Both the position numbers and the translations under genes were made by a program. Shown in pieces: positions 26,935 to 35,283 of a stretch of DNA of 64,000 bases (its first letter is position 1; every line of letters begins with the position of its first letter). Under the pieces are notes generated by a model. The model worked only from the letters and a program-made list of their open reading frames with translations, had not been told where the DNA came from and searched no databases. The stretch is from Dactylosporangium vinaceum (GTDB lineage Bacteria > Actinomycetota > Actinomycetes > Mycobacteriales > Micromonosporaceae): assembly GCF_019904175.1 (NCBI RefSeq), contig NZ_CP061913.1, forward strand, positions 9,610,001 to 9,674,000, written 5' to 3'.

Positions 26935-27539
26935 CGATCAGGGTGCTGCTGGCCGAGGACCAGGGCATGATGCGCGGCGCGCTGGCGCTCCTGCTGGACC
27001 TGGAGACCGACCTGGAGGTGGTCGCCCAGGTCTCCAGCGGCGACGCCATCGTCGCGGCCGCCCTGGAGACGCGCCCCGACGTCGCGCTCCTGGACATCGA
27101 AATGCCGGGCGGCGACGGCATCAGCGCCACCGCCGAACTTCGCCGCCGCCTCCCGTCGTGCCGGGTGCTGATCCTGACGACCTTCGGCCGCCCGGGCTAC
27201 CTGCGCCGCGCGATGGAGGCCGGCGCCAGCGGCTTCCTGGTCAAGGACGGCCCGGTCGAGTCGCTGGCCAACGCGGTCCGCCGGGTCCTCTCCGGCGAAC
27301 GGGTGGTCGACCCCGACCTGGCCGCCGCCGCCCTGGCCGCCGGCCCCGACCCCCTGACCGACCGCGAGCGCGACGTCCTGCGCGAGGCCGCCGACGGCTC
27401 GACGGTGGCCGACATCGCCAAGCGCCTGCACCTCTCCGAAAGCACTGTCCGCAACTACCTGTCGGCCGCGATCACGAAGACCGGCACCCGCAACCGCATC
27501 GAGGCCGTGGGCGTAGCCCAGTCCAGAGGCTGGCTCTGA
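26931..27539 (+). CDS. NarL/DesR-type response regulator
   Basis: A 202-residue regulator. The receiver has acidic residues LLAED, phospho-acceptor Asp55 (LLDIEMPG), Thr in ILTTFG and Lys in FLVKDG; a LuxR HTH follows (LTDRERDVLREAADGSTVADIAKRL). The partner of the upstream kinase (ATGA-type coupling), it likely regulates the adjacent ABC exporter genes. Confidence 0.92.
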   Translation: MTIRVLLAEDQGMMRGALALLLDLETDLEVVAQVSSGDAIVAAALETRPDVALLDIEMPGGDGISATAELRRRLPSCRVLILTTFGRPGYLRRAMEAGASGFLVKDGPVESLANAVRRVLSGERVVDPDLAAAALAAGPDPLTDRERDVLREAADGSTVADIAKRLHLSESTVRNYLSAAITKTGTRNRIEAVGVAQSRGWL

Positions 27540-27661
27540 CTCTCCCGGCCCCGTGCCCGGAGTCGCACGCCCCGCGCCGGGCCGTCTTTCCTGAGCGACG
27601 AGCCGCACCCCGCCGTGCGGTCGGGCCCCTGCGTCATGAGGCCCCTGGCAGGGCATCCAAA

Positions 27662-27682
27662 GTTGAGTCTAGGTGACTCAGG
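27662..27682. promoter_or_regulatory. HAIR-like HspR operator 1
   Basis: GTTGAGT-N7-ACTCAGG matches the HspR-associated inverted repeat (CTTGAGT-N7-ACTCAAG) at 12 of 14 arm positions. It is the upstream of two such sites before the Hsp20 gene. Confidence 0.75.
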
Positions 27683-27728
27683 TCACGTTCAGCGACGGAA
27701 GAGGGTGGGCATCCCCGCCGTTGTAAGA

Positions 27729-27749
27729 CTTGAGCGACACGCGCTCAAC
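27729..27749. promoter_or_regulatory. HAIR-like HspR operator 2
   Basis: CTTGAGC-N7-GCTCAAC has nearly palindromic arms (one mismatch) and the 7-bp spacer of HAIR elements. It lies 67 bp after the first site and ends 20 bp before the Hsp20 start, where a bound repressor would block transcription or be close to the start point. Confidence 0.8.
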
Positions 27750-27769
27750 CTTGGAGGGACTCACTCATC

Positions 27770-28195
27770 ATGTTGCTGCGCACCGTTCCGTTCCGGTCCT
27801 CGGCCGCGTTCGACCAGGTTTTCGGCTCCGCCATCGGTAGCCGCGGGGTCAGCGCTCCGCTCGACGCCTACCGTGACGGAGACACCTTCTTTGTCGAGAT
27901 CGACCTGCCCGGTGTCGACCCGGCCTCCATCGACGCGACCGTCGACCGCAACGTGCTGACCGTGCGGGCCGAGCGGGCGCGGGTCGAGCGCGAGGGCGTC
28001 CGGCGGGTCATTTCCGAGCGGCCGGCCGGCACCGTCACGCGGCGGCTCGTGCTCGGCGACAGCCTCGACACCGACCGGCTCGAGGCCAGCTATGACGCGG
28101 GTGTGCTCACGCTGAGCATTCCGGTCGCCGAGCAGGCCAAGCCGCGAAAGATCGAGATCGGCGTGGCCCAGCGCGAGCTGGCCAACGCCCAGTAA
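27770..28195 (+). CDS. small heat-shock protein, Hsp20/alpha-crystallin family
   Basis: A 141-residue chaperone. The alpha-crystallin domain runs from about residue 30 (LDAYRDGDTFFVEIDLPGVD) to about 125, with the closing motif DAGVLTLSIPVAE. It binds unfolding proteins during stress and forms oligomers in the cytoplasm. GGAGGGA lies about 10 bp before the ATG. Two HAIR-type operators upstream predict repression by HspR and induction by heat, as is known for the mycobacterial HspR-controlled Hsp20 (acr2). Confidence 0.93.
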   Translation: MLLRTVPFRSSAAFDQVFGSAIGSRGVSAPLDAYRDGDTFFVEIDLPGVDPASIDATVDRNVLTVRAERARVEREGVRRVISERPAGTVTRRLVLGDSLDTDRLEASYDAGVLTLSIPVAEQAKPRKIEIGVAQRELANAQ

Positions 28196-28749
28196 TTCCA
28201 CTGCAGACCGGGCGGCGGCGGCTCGCTTCGAAGGAGCCGGCGCCGGCCGGTTTCTGCACTTCCGGCCAAAGACGCTCCAGTGCCGAGAGGGCCGCTGTCG
28301 CCTGTGCGATGGCGGCCTTCGTGTTTCGTGCGACATTCGCAATCGATCAGTGTCGCCACACGGTGTTATTCCCGATGCGCTGCCGGTGATCATCGAACTC
28401 ATTCGGGTGGCGGAAAATGCGGGTGGCCCGGGTGTGCGACCGCCGAAGCGGGGAAGCGACACGATGCGCGCCACGCCGACTCGGTGCGAATGACGGCCGC
28501 GGCAAGGTGGCGTCCGGGCAGTGCGACGACGGCGGTGGCGCAAAGCCCGGGGCGCGGCCGCATAGACCACCGGATCGCTGGGCAATGTGCGGTTCTGGAC
28601 CAGGTCTGCTGTCGCTTTCCGCGGGCCGTCGCGCTCGGATGCCGCCGCCGAATACCGGGGTCGGCCTCGGCGAATGCAAAGCGGGCCGGGTGCGTGAATG
28701 CACCCGGCCCGCTGTGACCGATCGAACGCCGCACCATTGAGGCGTGCGG
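28196..28749. other. intergenic stretch between hsp20 and lsr2
   Basis: About 550 bp with no gene I would defend. Several overlapping open frames of 100-145 codons run on both strands without a start signal, codon pattern or domain. The stretch contains a possible imperfect hairpin just after hsp20 (about 28203-28257) and a strong stem-loop at 28681-28712 next to lsr2. Confidence 0.6.
28681..28712 (-). terminator. stem-loop terminator of lsr2
   Basis: A perfect 13-bp stem, GCGGGCCGGGTGC (28681-28693) with GCACCCGGCCCGC (28700-28712), and a 6-nt loop, lies 38 bp past the lsr2 stop on its strand. Being symmetric, it could also stop rightward transcripts from hsp20. Confidence 0.8.
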
Positions 28750-29106
28750 TCAGCGACCCGCTTCGGCGTGGTAGCGGTCGACGATCTCCTGCTTGATGCG
28801 GCCGCGGTCGGACACGTCGATGCCCTTACCCTGTGCCCACTCGCGGATCGCGCGGTTCTGGTCGCGATCGCCGCGGGTCACGCTGCGGCCCCGGGCCTCG
28901 CGGCCGCGCGAGGTCGCGACCACACCGCCGCGACCGATCTTCGTCGCGGCGGCGACGAATGGGGCCACCGCATCGCGCAGCTTCGTCGCGTTGCTTGCGG
29001 ACAGGTCGATCTCGTACTGCACGCCGTCGAGCGCGAAGACGATGCTCTCGGCGGCGGGCTTGCCGTCGATGTCATCGATCAGCTCGTGGATGACGCGTTT
29101 TGCCAT
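28750..29106 (-). CDS. lsr2: Lsr2 nucleoid-associated protein
   Basis: A 118-residue Lsr2. The N-terminal dimerisation/oligomerisation part (MAKRVIHELIDDIDGKPA, FALDGVQYEIDLS) is followed by a basic linker and a C-terminal DNA-binding part with REWAQGKGIDVSDRGRI, whose RGR (residues 101-103) inserts into the minor groove of AT-rich DNA. It silences horizontally acquired and AT-rich regions. The start at 29106 is set by the family N-terminus and by GAGGAAAGG upstream. The more upstream open frame to 29331 lacks family similarity. Confidence 0.95.
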   Translation of the reverse strand: MAKRVIHELIDDIDGKPAAESIVFALDGVQYEIDLSASNATKLRDAVAPFVAAATKIGRGGVVATSRGREARGRSVTRGDRDQNRAIREWAQGKGIDVSDRGRIKQEIVDRYHAEAGR

Positions 29107-29442
29107 GAGTGGCCTTTCCTCGGTGGTACCCAGGTGTACTAGAACCGTTGTGTACTGAACCGATCCGGACCTCGGCACTACGCGCACCGGCCGCATCATT
29201 CGGACACAAACAAGATACAAGCGACATGCTACGCCCTTGGCTTGGGGCGAGATTACTCCCACTTTAGCGCTTTCGCTCGCCCGGCTCGGAAATCGGCATG
29301 TCACGAAACGCATACAACACGAAACGCACACGATCGGTAAAGACGACCGGCCGAATAGGGCGTGATCGCAAGCACCGCGGAAGCCACCCCGGCCGGATGG
29401 CGAGAACTCACCCGTGCGATCCAGAAGATCGCAGATGTGGAG
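29107..29442. other. AT-richer lsr2 upstream region
   Basis: About 335 bp with no gene. Base composition is clearly less GC-rich than its surroundings between about 29195 and 29360 (ACACAAACAAGATACAAG and similar), fitting a regulatory region that Lsr2 itself might bind. No clear operator palindrome was identified. Confidence 0.5.
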
Positions 29443-29892
29443 TCAGGCGAGGATCCGCAGCGACAGCAGCAACGCCCCACCGACTACCAGGAGCAGGCCG
29501 CCGACGGAGACGATCCGCACCAGCCACGAGCCCTCGCGGACCAGACGGGTCCAGCGCACCAGCCGGGCCCGCGTGAAGTGCAGCAGCCGCCGGGCCCAGG
29601 TGAACTCCATCGCCAGCAGGGCCAGACCGCCCAGGATGATGAGCCAGCCCGGCCCGGGCAGCGGCAGCAGCACGACACCGATGGCAATGACGAGCGTGCC
29701 GAGCACCGCGACGACGATCTTCACGCCCAGGCGGCCGAGCGGGGTGGCGTAGGCCCGTTCCCGCAGGCGCAGGGCCCTGTCGCGCAGCCGGGAGAGAGCG
29801 GCCCGCCAGCGCGGGCGCGCAGGACTGCGGGCTGGACCTTCGGCCACCGGCACGGAGTCGCGCTGCAGGTCGGACACCGTTCCATGGTCCAC
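29443..29892 (-). CDS. PGPGW-motif membrane protein (TIGR02611-like)
   Basis: A 149-residue protein with a basic, Arg-rich N-terminus and three hydrophobic segments. The centre has LLPLPGPGWLIILGGLALLAMEF, the signature of the PGPGW/TIGR02611 transmembrane family common in actinobacteria. Function is unknown. Basic helical stretches flank the membrane segments. It is divergent from, and well separated from, the SsgB-like gene. Confidence 0.8.
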   Translation of the reverse strand: MDHGTVSDLQRDSVPVAEGPARSPARPRWRAALSRLRDRALRLRERAYATPLGRLGVKIVVAVLGTLVIAIGVVLLPLPGPGWLIILGGLALLAMEFTWARRLLHFTRARLVRWTRLVREGSWLVRIVSVGGLLLVVGGALLLSLRILA

Positions 29893-30365
29893 GCGGCGGC
29901 AACCCGCCCGCGAATTCGCCGACGAATCGGACTAATCGCTCGACCGCGTTACATCCGGGTCGACACCGGGCGAAGGGCGCAGGTGTTCATCCGCAACGCG
30001 CGCGACTGTGACACGCCGGAAGTCACCCGCGCGGGCGGGGAAGCGTCCGGAATCATCCGTAACGCCCGCCCCGTCCACCTCACTGCCGCGCAATTCTCGT
30101 TCGCATCACGCAAACACCCGTCACTCCCATGGACCACAGGACGTTACCGGAATGAATTGACGTACGGCCCACCCGTCACGTCATGGACCCCGACCGCGCC
30201 TCGAAAACCAGACATCGCTCGCACGATGTTCGGTTGACGGCAAATCGGGCCCAGAAACACTACAGAGTGGAATCGCAGAATCACTACGCGTAACACTGGG
30301 AATCGCCTCAACATAGAGAGGCGGGGCACGGCATGCTCCGCAAGCGGTGCCGGGGGGAGTACGAC
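29893..30365. other. intergenic stretch upstream of the SsgB-like gene
   Basis: About 470 bp without a gene, moderately less GC-rich than the flanks. An imperfect direct repeat TCATCCGYAACGCSCGC occurs near 29986 and 30053. Probably holds promoters for the two divergent genes. Confidence 0.5.
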
Positions 30366-30797
30366 ATGAGCGCAATCCGACCATCGACCGTCGAGGTCGA
30401 GACATCCCTACGACTCGTCGCGCCCGACGCGACCGCGCTGCCGGTGCGAGCCAGCCTGCGCTACGACCCGAACGATCCATACGCGGTGCACGTCCTCTTC
30501 CACGCCGAGTCGGCCGGGGGCGAGCCGGTGAGCTGGTCGTTCGCTCGTGAGTTGCTGTTCACGGGGCTCGACGAGCCGGCCGGGATCGGCGACGTGCGGG
30601 TCTGGCCGTGGAACGGGCCGCGCGGGGACTTCGTCGCGCTGGCCTTGAGCTCGCCGGACGGCAACGCGCTGTTCGAGGTGCCACGCAGCGTGCTGGTGCG
30701 ATTCCTGCGCCGGACGTACAGCGTCGTCCCACGCGGCCACGAGACGGACCACCTCGACGTCGACAACGCCGTGAACCGCCTGCTCGCCGGGCGCTGA
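30366..30797 (+). CDS. SsgA/SsgB-like sporulation and cell-division protein
   Basis: A 143-residue SALP family member. Diagnostic features are LRYDPNDPYAVHVLFH, the VSWSFARELLFTGL segment and the C-terminal VRFLRRTYSVVPRGHETDHLDVD. SsgB-type proteins position FtsZ at sporulation septa in filamentous actinobacteria. The ATG at 30366 is preferred over 30333 because a G-rich Shine-Dalgarno lies just upstream and the family N-terminus begins there. SsgB is the likeliest subtype, but paralogues are hard to separate by eye. Confidence 0.88.
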   Translation: MSAIRPSTVEVETSLRLVAPDATALPVRASLRYDPNDPYAVHVLFHAESAGGEPVSWSFARELLFTGLDEPAGIGDVRVWPWNGPRGDFVALALSSPDGNALFEVPRSVLVRFLRRTYSVVPRGHETDHLDVDNAVNRLLAGR

Positions 30798-31040
30798 TCC
30801 ACCCCGGCCCGGCTCGCCGCGCGACCACCGCGGCACCACCCGCCCCGCCGACGGGCCGGCCACCGTACCCACCGGTACGAACCAAGACGAGCAATCCGGG
30901 CGCCACGCCCGTCCCGCCACCTCCAGCGCGCCGCCAGACGCCGGGACCAGGGACCGCGTGGCGCCCGATGCCGTCCCTACAACACCGCAGGGCATGGCGT
31001 GGATCGCGCGGGCCGGGTCGACCGGGCCGCGCGCCGGCGC

Positions 31041-31316
31041 CTACGGCAGACCGGCGCTCGGAAGTGGCCCGGAGCCGGTCACCCGGATGCCACCCCAGGG
31101 GTTGAGCTCGACCAGCCGGGCCGGCACGCCACCGATCGTGACGTCGCGGCGCCCGCAGCGCAGCAGCGCGGTGACCTCCGGGCCCGCCGTCATCCGCGCG
31201 CTCCAGCGGAAGCGGCCGTCGACGGGCTCGGACCGGCCGGAAACCTCCAGCTCAACGGCGTACGAGCGGCCGTCGGCGACGAGCGTGGCCTTGACGGGCG
31301 ACGATTCCTCGGGCAT
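31041..31316 (-). CDS. DUF4873-like protein
   Basis: A 91-residue beta-rich domain (VKATLVADGRSYAVELEVSG, FRWSARMTAGPEV, LVELNPWGGIRVTGSGPLP) resembling DUF4873, often found beside or fused to flavin monooxygenases. It is divergent from the AurF-type oxygenase gene. The ATG at 31316 abuts the operator, leaving no ribosome-binding site and implying a leaderless message. A GTG at 31334 would lie inside the operator. Function unknown, probably auxiliary to the oxygenase. Confidence 0.65.
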   Translation of the reverse strand: MPEESSPVKATLVADGRSYAVELEVSGRSEPVDGRFRWSARMTAGPEVTALLRCGRRDVTIGGVPARLVELNPWGGIRVTGSGPLPSAGLP

Positions 31317-31347
31317 GGTACCGACTAGTACCAACTACCGGCCGGTA
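31317..31347. promoter_or_regulatory. operator between DUF4873 and AurF-type genes
   Basis: GGTACCGACTAGTACCA (31317-31333) contains the inverted repeat GGTAC-N6-GTACC. It is followed by a perfect 12-bp palindrome TACCGGCCGGTA (31336-31347). The first element matches 15 of 17 bases of the element at 59864-59880 before an SDR gene divergent from a TetR gene, which makes that TetR the prime candidate binder. Confidence 0.7.
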
Positions 31348-31364
31348 ACGTCAAGGAGGCCGCC

Positions 31365-32267
31365 GTGCCGAACACCGCCGCCGCGCGTGAAGCCGACCGC
31401 GAAGCCACCGCCGCCCGCCTGCTGAAGATCTCCGCCGGCAACTCCTACGACCCCGAGGTCGACATCGACTGGCAGGCGCCCCAGCCGGCCGGGCTCATGT
31501 ATGCGCCCGCCGAGCGGCTGTCGCTCTACGGCACCCCGACCTGGGACGCGCTCACCCCGCAGCAGCGGATCGAGCTGTCCAAGCACGAGGTGGCGAGCAT
31601 CGCGAGCATCGGCATCTGGTTCGAGGTGCTGCTCATGCGCATGCTGCTGCGGCACGTCACCGGCATGGACCCGCGCAGCGGCCACGTCCAGTACGCGCTC
31701 ACCGAGATCGGCGACGAGTGCCGGCACAGCATCATGTTCGCCCGCATGATCGACGCGTTCGGCGCGCCCGCGTATCAGCCGGCCGCGGTCCACCGGGCGC
31801 TCGGGCGATACCTCGGGGCGACGGCCGGGGGCATCCAGACGTTCGCCGCCGCGCTTGTCGCCGAGGAGATCCTCGACGCACTCCAGCGGGAGGCAATGGC
31901 CGACGAGAGCCTGCAGCCGCTGGTGCGGATGGTGTCGCGGATACACGTGGTGGAGGAGGCCCGGCACATCAGGTTCGCCCGCGAGGAGCTCGCCCGGCAG
32001 GTGTCGGCCAGTTCGAGACCCCGCCGCCTGTACTGCCGGATCGTCGTCGCCCGCGCCGCGTACACGGTCACCCACACCCTCATCAACCCGCAGGTGTACG
32101 CGGCGGTGGGCCTGGACCCGGCGCAGGCCGCCCGGGTCGCCTGGGCCAATCCGCACTTCCGGGCCACGCTGCGGTGGGCCGGCAGCCGCGTCACCGGCTA
32201 CTTCCAGGAGCTCGGCCTGATCGAGGGCCCGGCCGAGCCGATCTGGAGAGCCGCCGCGCTGCTGTGA
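31365..32267 (+). CDS. AurF-type diiron oxygenase
   Basis: A 300-residue helical protein with the ligand pattern of the AurF p-aminobenzoate N-oxygenase family: a first Glu in the KHEVASIASIGIWFE helix, EIGDECRHS (Glu118, His121), a Glu in AEEILDA, and VVEEARHIRFAREEL (Glu197, His201 and a later Glu). It should activate oxygen at a carboxylate-bridged diiron centre, substrate unknown. Starts at GTG with AAGGAGG 6 bp upstream. The divergent promoter carries the shared operator, suggesting control by the TetR at 59929. Confidence 0.85.
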   Translation: MPNTAAAREADREATAARLLKISAGNSYDPEVDIDWQAPQPAGLMYAPAERLSLYGTPTWDALTPQQRIELSKHEVASIASIGIWFEVLLMRMLLRHVTGMDPRSGHVQYALTEIGDECRHSIMFARMIDAFGAPAYQPAAVHRALGRYLGATAGGIQTFAAALVAEEILDALQREAMADESLQPLVRMVSRIHVVEEARHIRFAREELARQVSASSRPRRLYCRIVVARAAYTVTHTLINPQVYAAVGLDPAQAARVAWANPHFRATLRWAGSRVTGYFQELGLIEGPAEPIWRAAALL

Positions 32268-32464
32268 AAGGGGTGTCCCCTGTGATGTTGAGCATTCCGG
32301 GAACAGGAGACGATGCGTGATGAGCGCGCTACTGTTCAGGGAGTCGGTGTGCTGTGTGTCCCCGGGCCTCACCACACTGCCTTCACGGAATACCGTTCGG
32401 CTGGAGCCGTGTCGCGCCTATCGCCGCGAGGCGACCTGGCACACCGACCCTAACTTCCTCTCGT

Positions 32465-33130
32465 CTACGCCAACACGGCGTAGACGACCAGGTTGTCCCG
32501 GTACGAGTGCCGGGCCTGGTCGAAGGTGCCGCCACAGGTGATCAGCCGCAGCTCCGGCACCGGCGTGGGCCCGTAGACCTTCGTGCTCGGAAACTGGGCC
32601 TTGGCGTAGTGCTCGCTCGCCGTCACCCGGAACGTCAGCCAGCCGTCGCCGCGCTGCACCTCGACCGTGTCGCCCGGCTTCAGCTCGTGCAGGCGGAAGA
32701 ACACCGCGGGACCCGTCTTCGAGTCCACGTGCCCGGCCAGCACCGCCGGGCCCGCGTCACCGGGGAACGTCCCGCCCGCGAACCAGCCCGCCTCGCCGTA
32801 CACCCGCGGGCTCTGCAAAGTCCCGGCGCCGTCCATCTGCAGGGTCTCGAGCGGGGTGTCGACGCCCAGCGCCGCGATCTTCAGCCGGGTCGGTGGCGAG
32901 TCCGGCGCCGCGTTCACCGCCGACAGGTCGATGCTGTGCGGCTGAATCCAGGTGGGGTCGCCGGCGTCGATGTCGACCCGCCGGCCGACGAGGACGGCGG
33001 CGCCGACGATCACCGGTGCGGCCAGGGCCAGCACGCACCCGATGAGCATCAGCGTCCGCCGCCGGGTGGCGGTCAGGTGCAGTCGCTGTCGCAGCACCCG
33101 GTGCCTGACCACCCTGCCCGTCGTGCCCAT
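32465..33130 (-). CDS. class F sortase
   Basis: A 221-residue transpeptidase-family protein. One N-terminal TM segment (about 27-48) follows an Arg-rich tail, and the sortase barrel faces outside. Catalytic residues are His134 (LAGHVDS), Cys199 (LITCGGTFD) and Arg211 (SYRDNLVVY). Class F sortases occur in actinobacteria and attach surface proteins or act on unknown substrates. It starts just 19 bp after the stop of the DUF4397 surface-protein gene, so they form one leftward unit and that protein is a candidate substrate. Confidence 0.9.
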   Translation of the reverse strand: MGTTGRVVRHRVLRQRLHLTATRRRTLMLIGCVLALAAPVIVGAAVLVGRRVDIDAGDPTWIQPHSIDLSAVNAAPDSPPTRLKIAALGVDTPLETLQMDGAGTLQSPRVYGEAGWFAGGTFPGDAGPAVLAGHVDSKTGPAVFFRLHELKPGDTVEVQRGDGWLTFRVTASEHYAKAQFPSTKVYGPTPVPELRLITCGGTFDQARHSYRDNLVVYAVLA

Positions 33131-33149
33131 GGTTCGAACGGTACGGCGA

Positions 33150-34010
33150 TCAGGCCGCCGCGCGCGCCCGGCGGAGCCGCCAGACCAGGCCGCCGGCCAC
33201 CGCGAGCAGCAGCACCGTCGCGCCGCCGACCGGGATCAGGGGGTTGAGGCCGGGCTGGGCCGCGGTACCGCCGCCGCCCGTATCGACACCGCCCGCGGGG
33301 ACGCCACCGCCGGCCGCATCCGTGCGCAGCTCCGCGGTCAGGCCGCTCTTACCGTCGAGGACGATCAGCGAGTACACCGCGCCGGCCTTGAGCGGAGCCG
33401 ACACCGTGGTGACGGCGGCGGTACCGCTCGGGGGCGACAGCCGCAGCGTCCACTTGCCGGGGTCGCAGGGCAGGTAGTCGGTGGTCGTCGCGAACTGCAC
33501 GCCGTCGGCGATCTTCGTGCCGCTCGCCATGGCCACGTTCAGGACCGGCTGCTTCACCGACGCCTGGATGACGCGCACCTTCGCCTTGCCGCCCGAGGGC
33601 AGGCCGAGATCGTCGCTGATCACACGCAGGCCCAGGTCGGCGAACTTGCCGGTGCCGGCGACCGTGTAGGCCTTGCCCTCCTCGACCGTCGCCTGGGTGC
33701 TCAGCACCGGCGCGGCCGAGGCCGGGTCGCCCACCTTGCGCATGGCGACCGCATAGGTGCCGGGCGGCAGCGGCAGGTACTTCGAGACGGTGCCGTAGCC
33801 GACCGCGTCGAACTTCTGCTGCGCGATGGCGCCGTTGACCGAGCTCAGGTAGACGTCGACCGGCGGGGTGTCGGGCGACAGGTGCGCGAGGCGGACGTAG
33901 CCCACCCCGGCCGCCGCGGCCGGCGCGGCCCCCACCACCGTCAGACCGAGACCGAGAAGCGCCGCGGCCGCTAACGCCGCGAGCCGCCGCCGCTGGTGAG
34001 CAGCGAACAC
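33150..34010 (-). CDS. secreted DUF4397 surface protein
   Basis: A 286-residue exported protein: signal peptide to about residue 34 (AAPAAAAG), then two DUF4397-like beta domains (VGYVRLAHLSPDTPPVDVYL, GKAKVRVIQASVKQPVLNV), a Gly/Pro linker, a C-terminal TM segment and a basic tail. That is cell-wall sorting architecture, but no LPxTG-type motif is evident before the hydrophobic stretch (PGLNPLIPVGG). It is co-directional with the class F sortase gene downstream. It may be anchored by its TM segment or use a non-canonical signal. Confidence 0.88.
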   Translation of the reverse strand: MFAAHQRRRLAALAAAALLGLGLTVVGAAPAAAAGVGYVRLAHLSPDTPPVDVYLSSVNGAIAQQKFDAVGYGTVSKYLPLPPGTYAVAMRKVGDPASAAPVLSTQATVEEGKAYTVAGTGKFADLGLRVISDDLGLPSGGKAKVRVIQASVKQPVLNVAMASGTKIADGVQFATTTDYLPCDPGKWTLRLSPPSGTAAVTTVSAPLKAGAVYSLIVLDGKSGLTAELRTDAAGGGVPAGGVDTGGGGTAAQPGLNPLIPVGGATVLLLAVAGGLVWRLRRARAAA

Positions 34011-34264
34011 GATGAACCCCCTGCTGTAACAGCACAGCCCACTGACTGCGTCAGGAACGGGTGGTACGCACCCGCGGAGGTCTCACCTGAGTAAGCGGCG
34101 CGGGCACCGTCAGCACTGATCGCGGTGAGTCTGGCACGTCAGTGAGCAACGCGCCACCCGGGCTGGGCAGGGATCATCGCTTTCGGTGTACGGCGCCCAA
34201 CGCTACGCGGCGGGAATCCGGACCACATCGGCATTTCGGTCGGTGCCGATGTCTGGGGCGGCGA

Positions 34265-35191
34265 CTACATCTGGGTCCCGAAGTCCTGGGTCCAGATCGG
34301 CGTCTTGCCCTCATAGGCCAGGCCGACGCCCAGGTCCTTGAGCTTGCAGTTGAGGATGTTGGCCCGGTGCCCGGCGCTGTTCATCCAGGCGCTCATGACG
34401 TCCGCGGGCGTCTTCTGACCCTTGGCGATGTTCTCCGCCGCGTTCGACCAGCGGTATCCCTCGTTCGAGATCCGGGCCGCGAAGGAGGTGCCGTCCTGGG
34501 AGTCGTGCGAGAAGTAGTCGTTGGCCGCCATGTCGGCCGAGTGCTTGAACGCGGCCGTGCGCAGCTTCGCGTTGTAGGTGAGCGGCCCGCAGCCGGCCTT
34601 GGCCCGCTCCTGGTTCACCATCTGCAGGACCTGGTTCTCGTACGCGACGTTGCTGCCCCCGCCGGCCGGCGCGCCGGTCGTCGGCTTCTTCGTCGGCTGC
34701 GTGGTCTTCGGGGCGGCGGCCGTGGTCGGCGCCTTGGTCGTCGGCGCCGCCGAGGTGGTGGCGTTCTCGGCCGGGTCGCTCGGGGCCGCGGCGGGGTCGC
34801 TCGACGCGGCGCCGCCGAGCAGGTCGTTGGGGGCCGCGCTGGTCGTGGCCCCGGCGGCGACGTCCTTCGCGTCCGGTGACGCGCTCGAGGACTTCGAGAA
34901 CAGGATCGAGCCGCCGAACGCGACAGCGCCCACGACGATGAGGGCGATCATGCCGATGCCGGCCGCGAGCAGCATCTTGTTGCCGCCGCGCCGCGCCGGT
35001 GGCTCCTCGCCGTCCGGCACGCCGTCATAGGCGCCGTACTTCGAGAAGTCGCTGCCGTCGGGCCGGCGCTCCGGCTCGGGGCCCCAGTCGCCGCCGCCAC
35101 GGCTGCCGTACGGGTCACCGCCACCCTGATTGCCGTACGGGTTGTATCGATCCCCGTAAGCATCGCCGTAGCTTGACACCTGGGCCTCCAT
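34265..35191 (-). CDS. membrane-anchored CAP/SCP-domain protein
   Basis: A 308-residue protein. A Gly/Tyr/Pro-rich cytoplasmic N-terminus (YGDAYGDRYNPYGNQGGG) is followed by one TM segment at about residues 85-110, a Ser/Thr/Pro stalk and a C-terminal CAP domain (VLQMVNQERAKAGCGPL, MSAWMNSAGHRANIL, WTQDFG). The conserved His, Glu and Asn-x-x-R-x-x-x-G elements are visible. Bacterial CAP proteins are secreted and act at the envelope, without a settled activity. The ATG at 35191 was chosen; GTG four codons further in is possible. Confidence 0.88.
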   Translation of the reverse strand: MEAQVSSYGDAYGDRYNPYGNQGGGDPYGSRGGGDWGPEPERRPDGSDFSKYGAYDGVPDGEEPPARRGGNKMLLAAGIGMIALIVVGAVAFGGSILFSKSSSASPDAKDVAAGATTSAAPNDLLGGAASSDPAAAPSDPAENATTSAAPTTKAPTTAAAPKTTQPTKKPTTGAPAGGGSNVAYENQVLQMVNQERAKAGCGPLTYNAKLRTAAFKHSADMAANDYFSHDSQDGTSFAARISNEGYRWSNAAENIAKGQKTPADVMSAWMNSAGHRANILNCKLKDLGVGLAYEGKTPIWTQDFGTQM

Positions 35192-35283
35192 ATTGCGTCG
35201 GATCGCAGCCGGAGTCGACACTAGAAGCCCGGGAGCACCTGATCCGCCCGTGGAAGCCGATTTAACGGCGGTCTAAGCCAAAC

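Noticed and set aside
28280..28740. Small genes between hsp20 and lsr2
   Set aside because: Overlapping open frames on both strands, no ribosome-binding site and no similarity to known families.
32317..32541. 74-codon open frame after the AurF-type gene
   Set aside because: It runs into the end of the convergent sortase gene, is Arg/Pro-rich at the end and has no domain; a real short peptide cannot be excluded but is not supported.
33150..34010. LPxTG-type sorting signal in the DUF4397 protein
   Set aside because: The C-terminus has the hydrophobic segment and basic tail, but no LPxTG or LAxTG motif precedes it.
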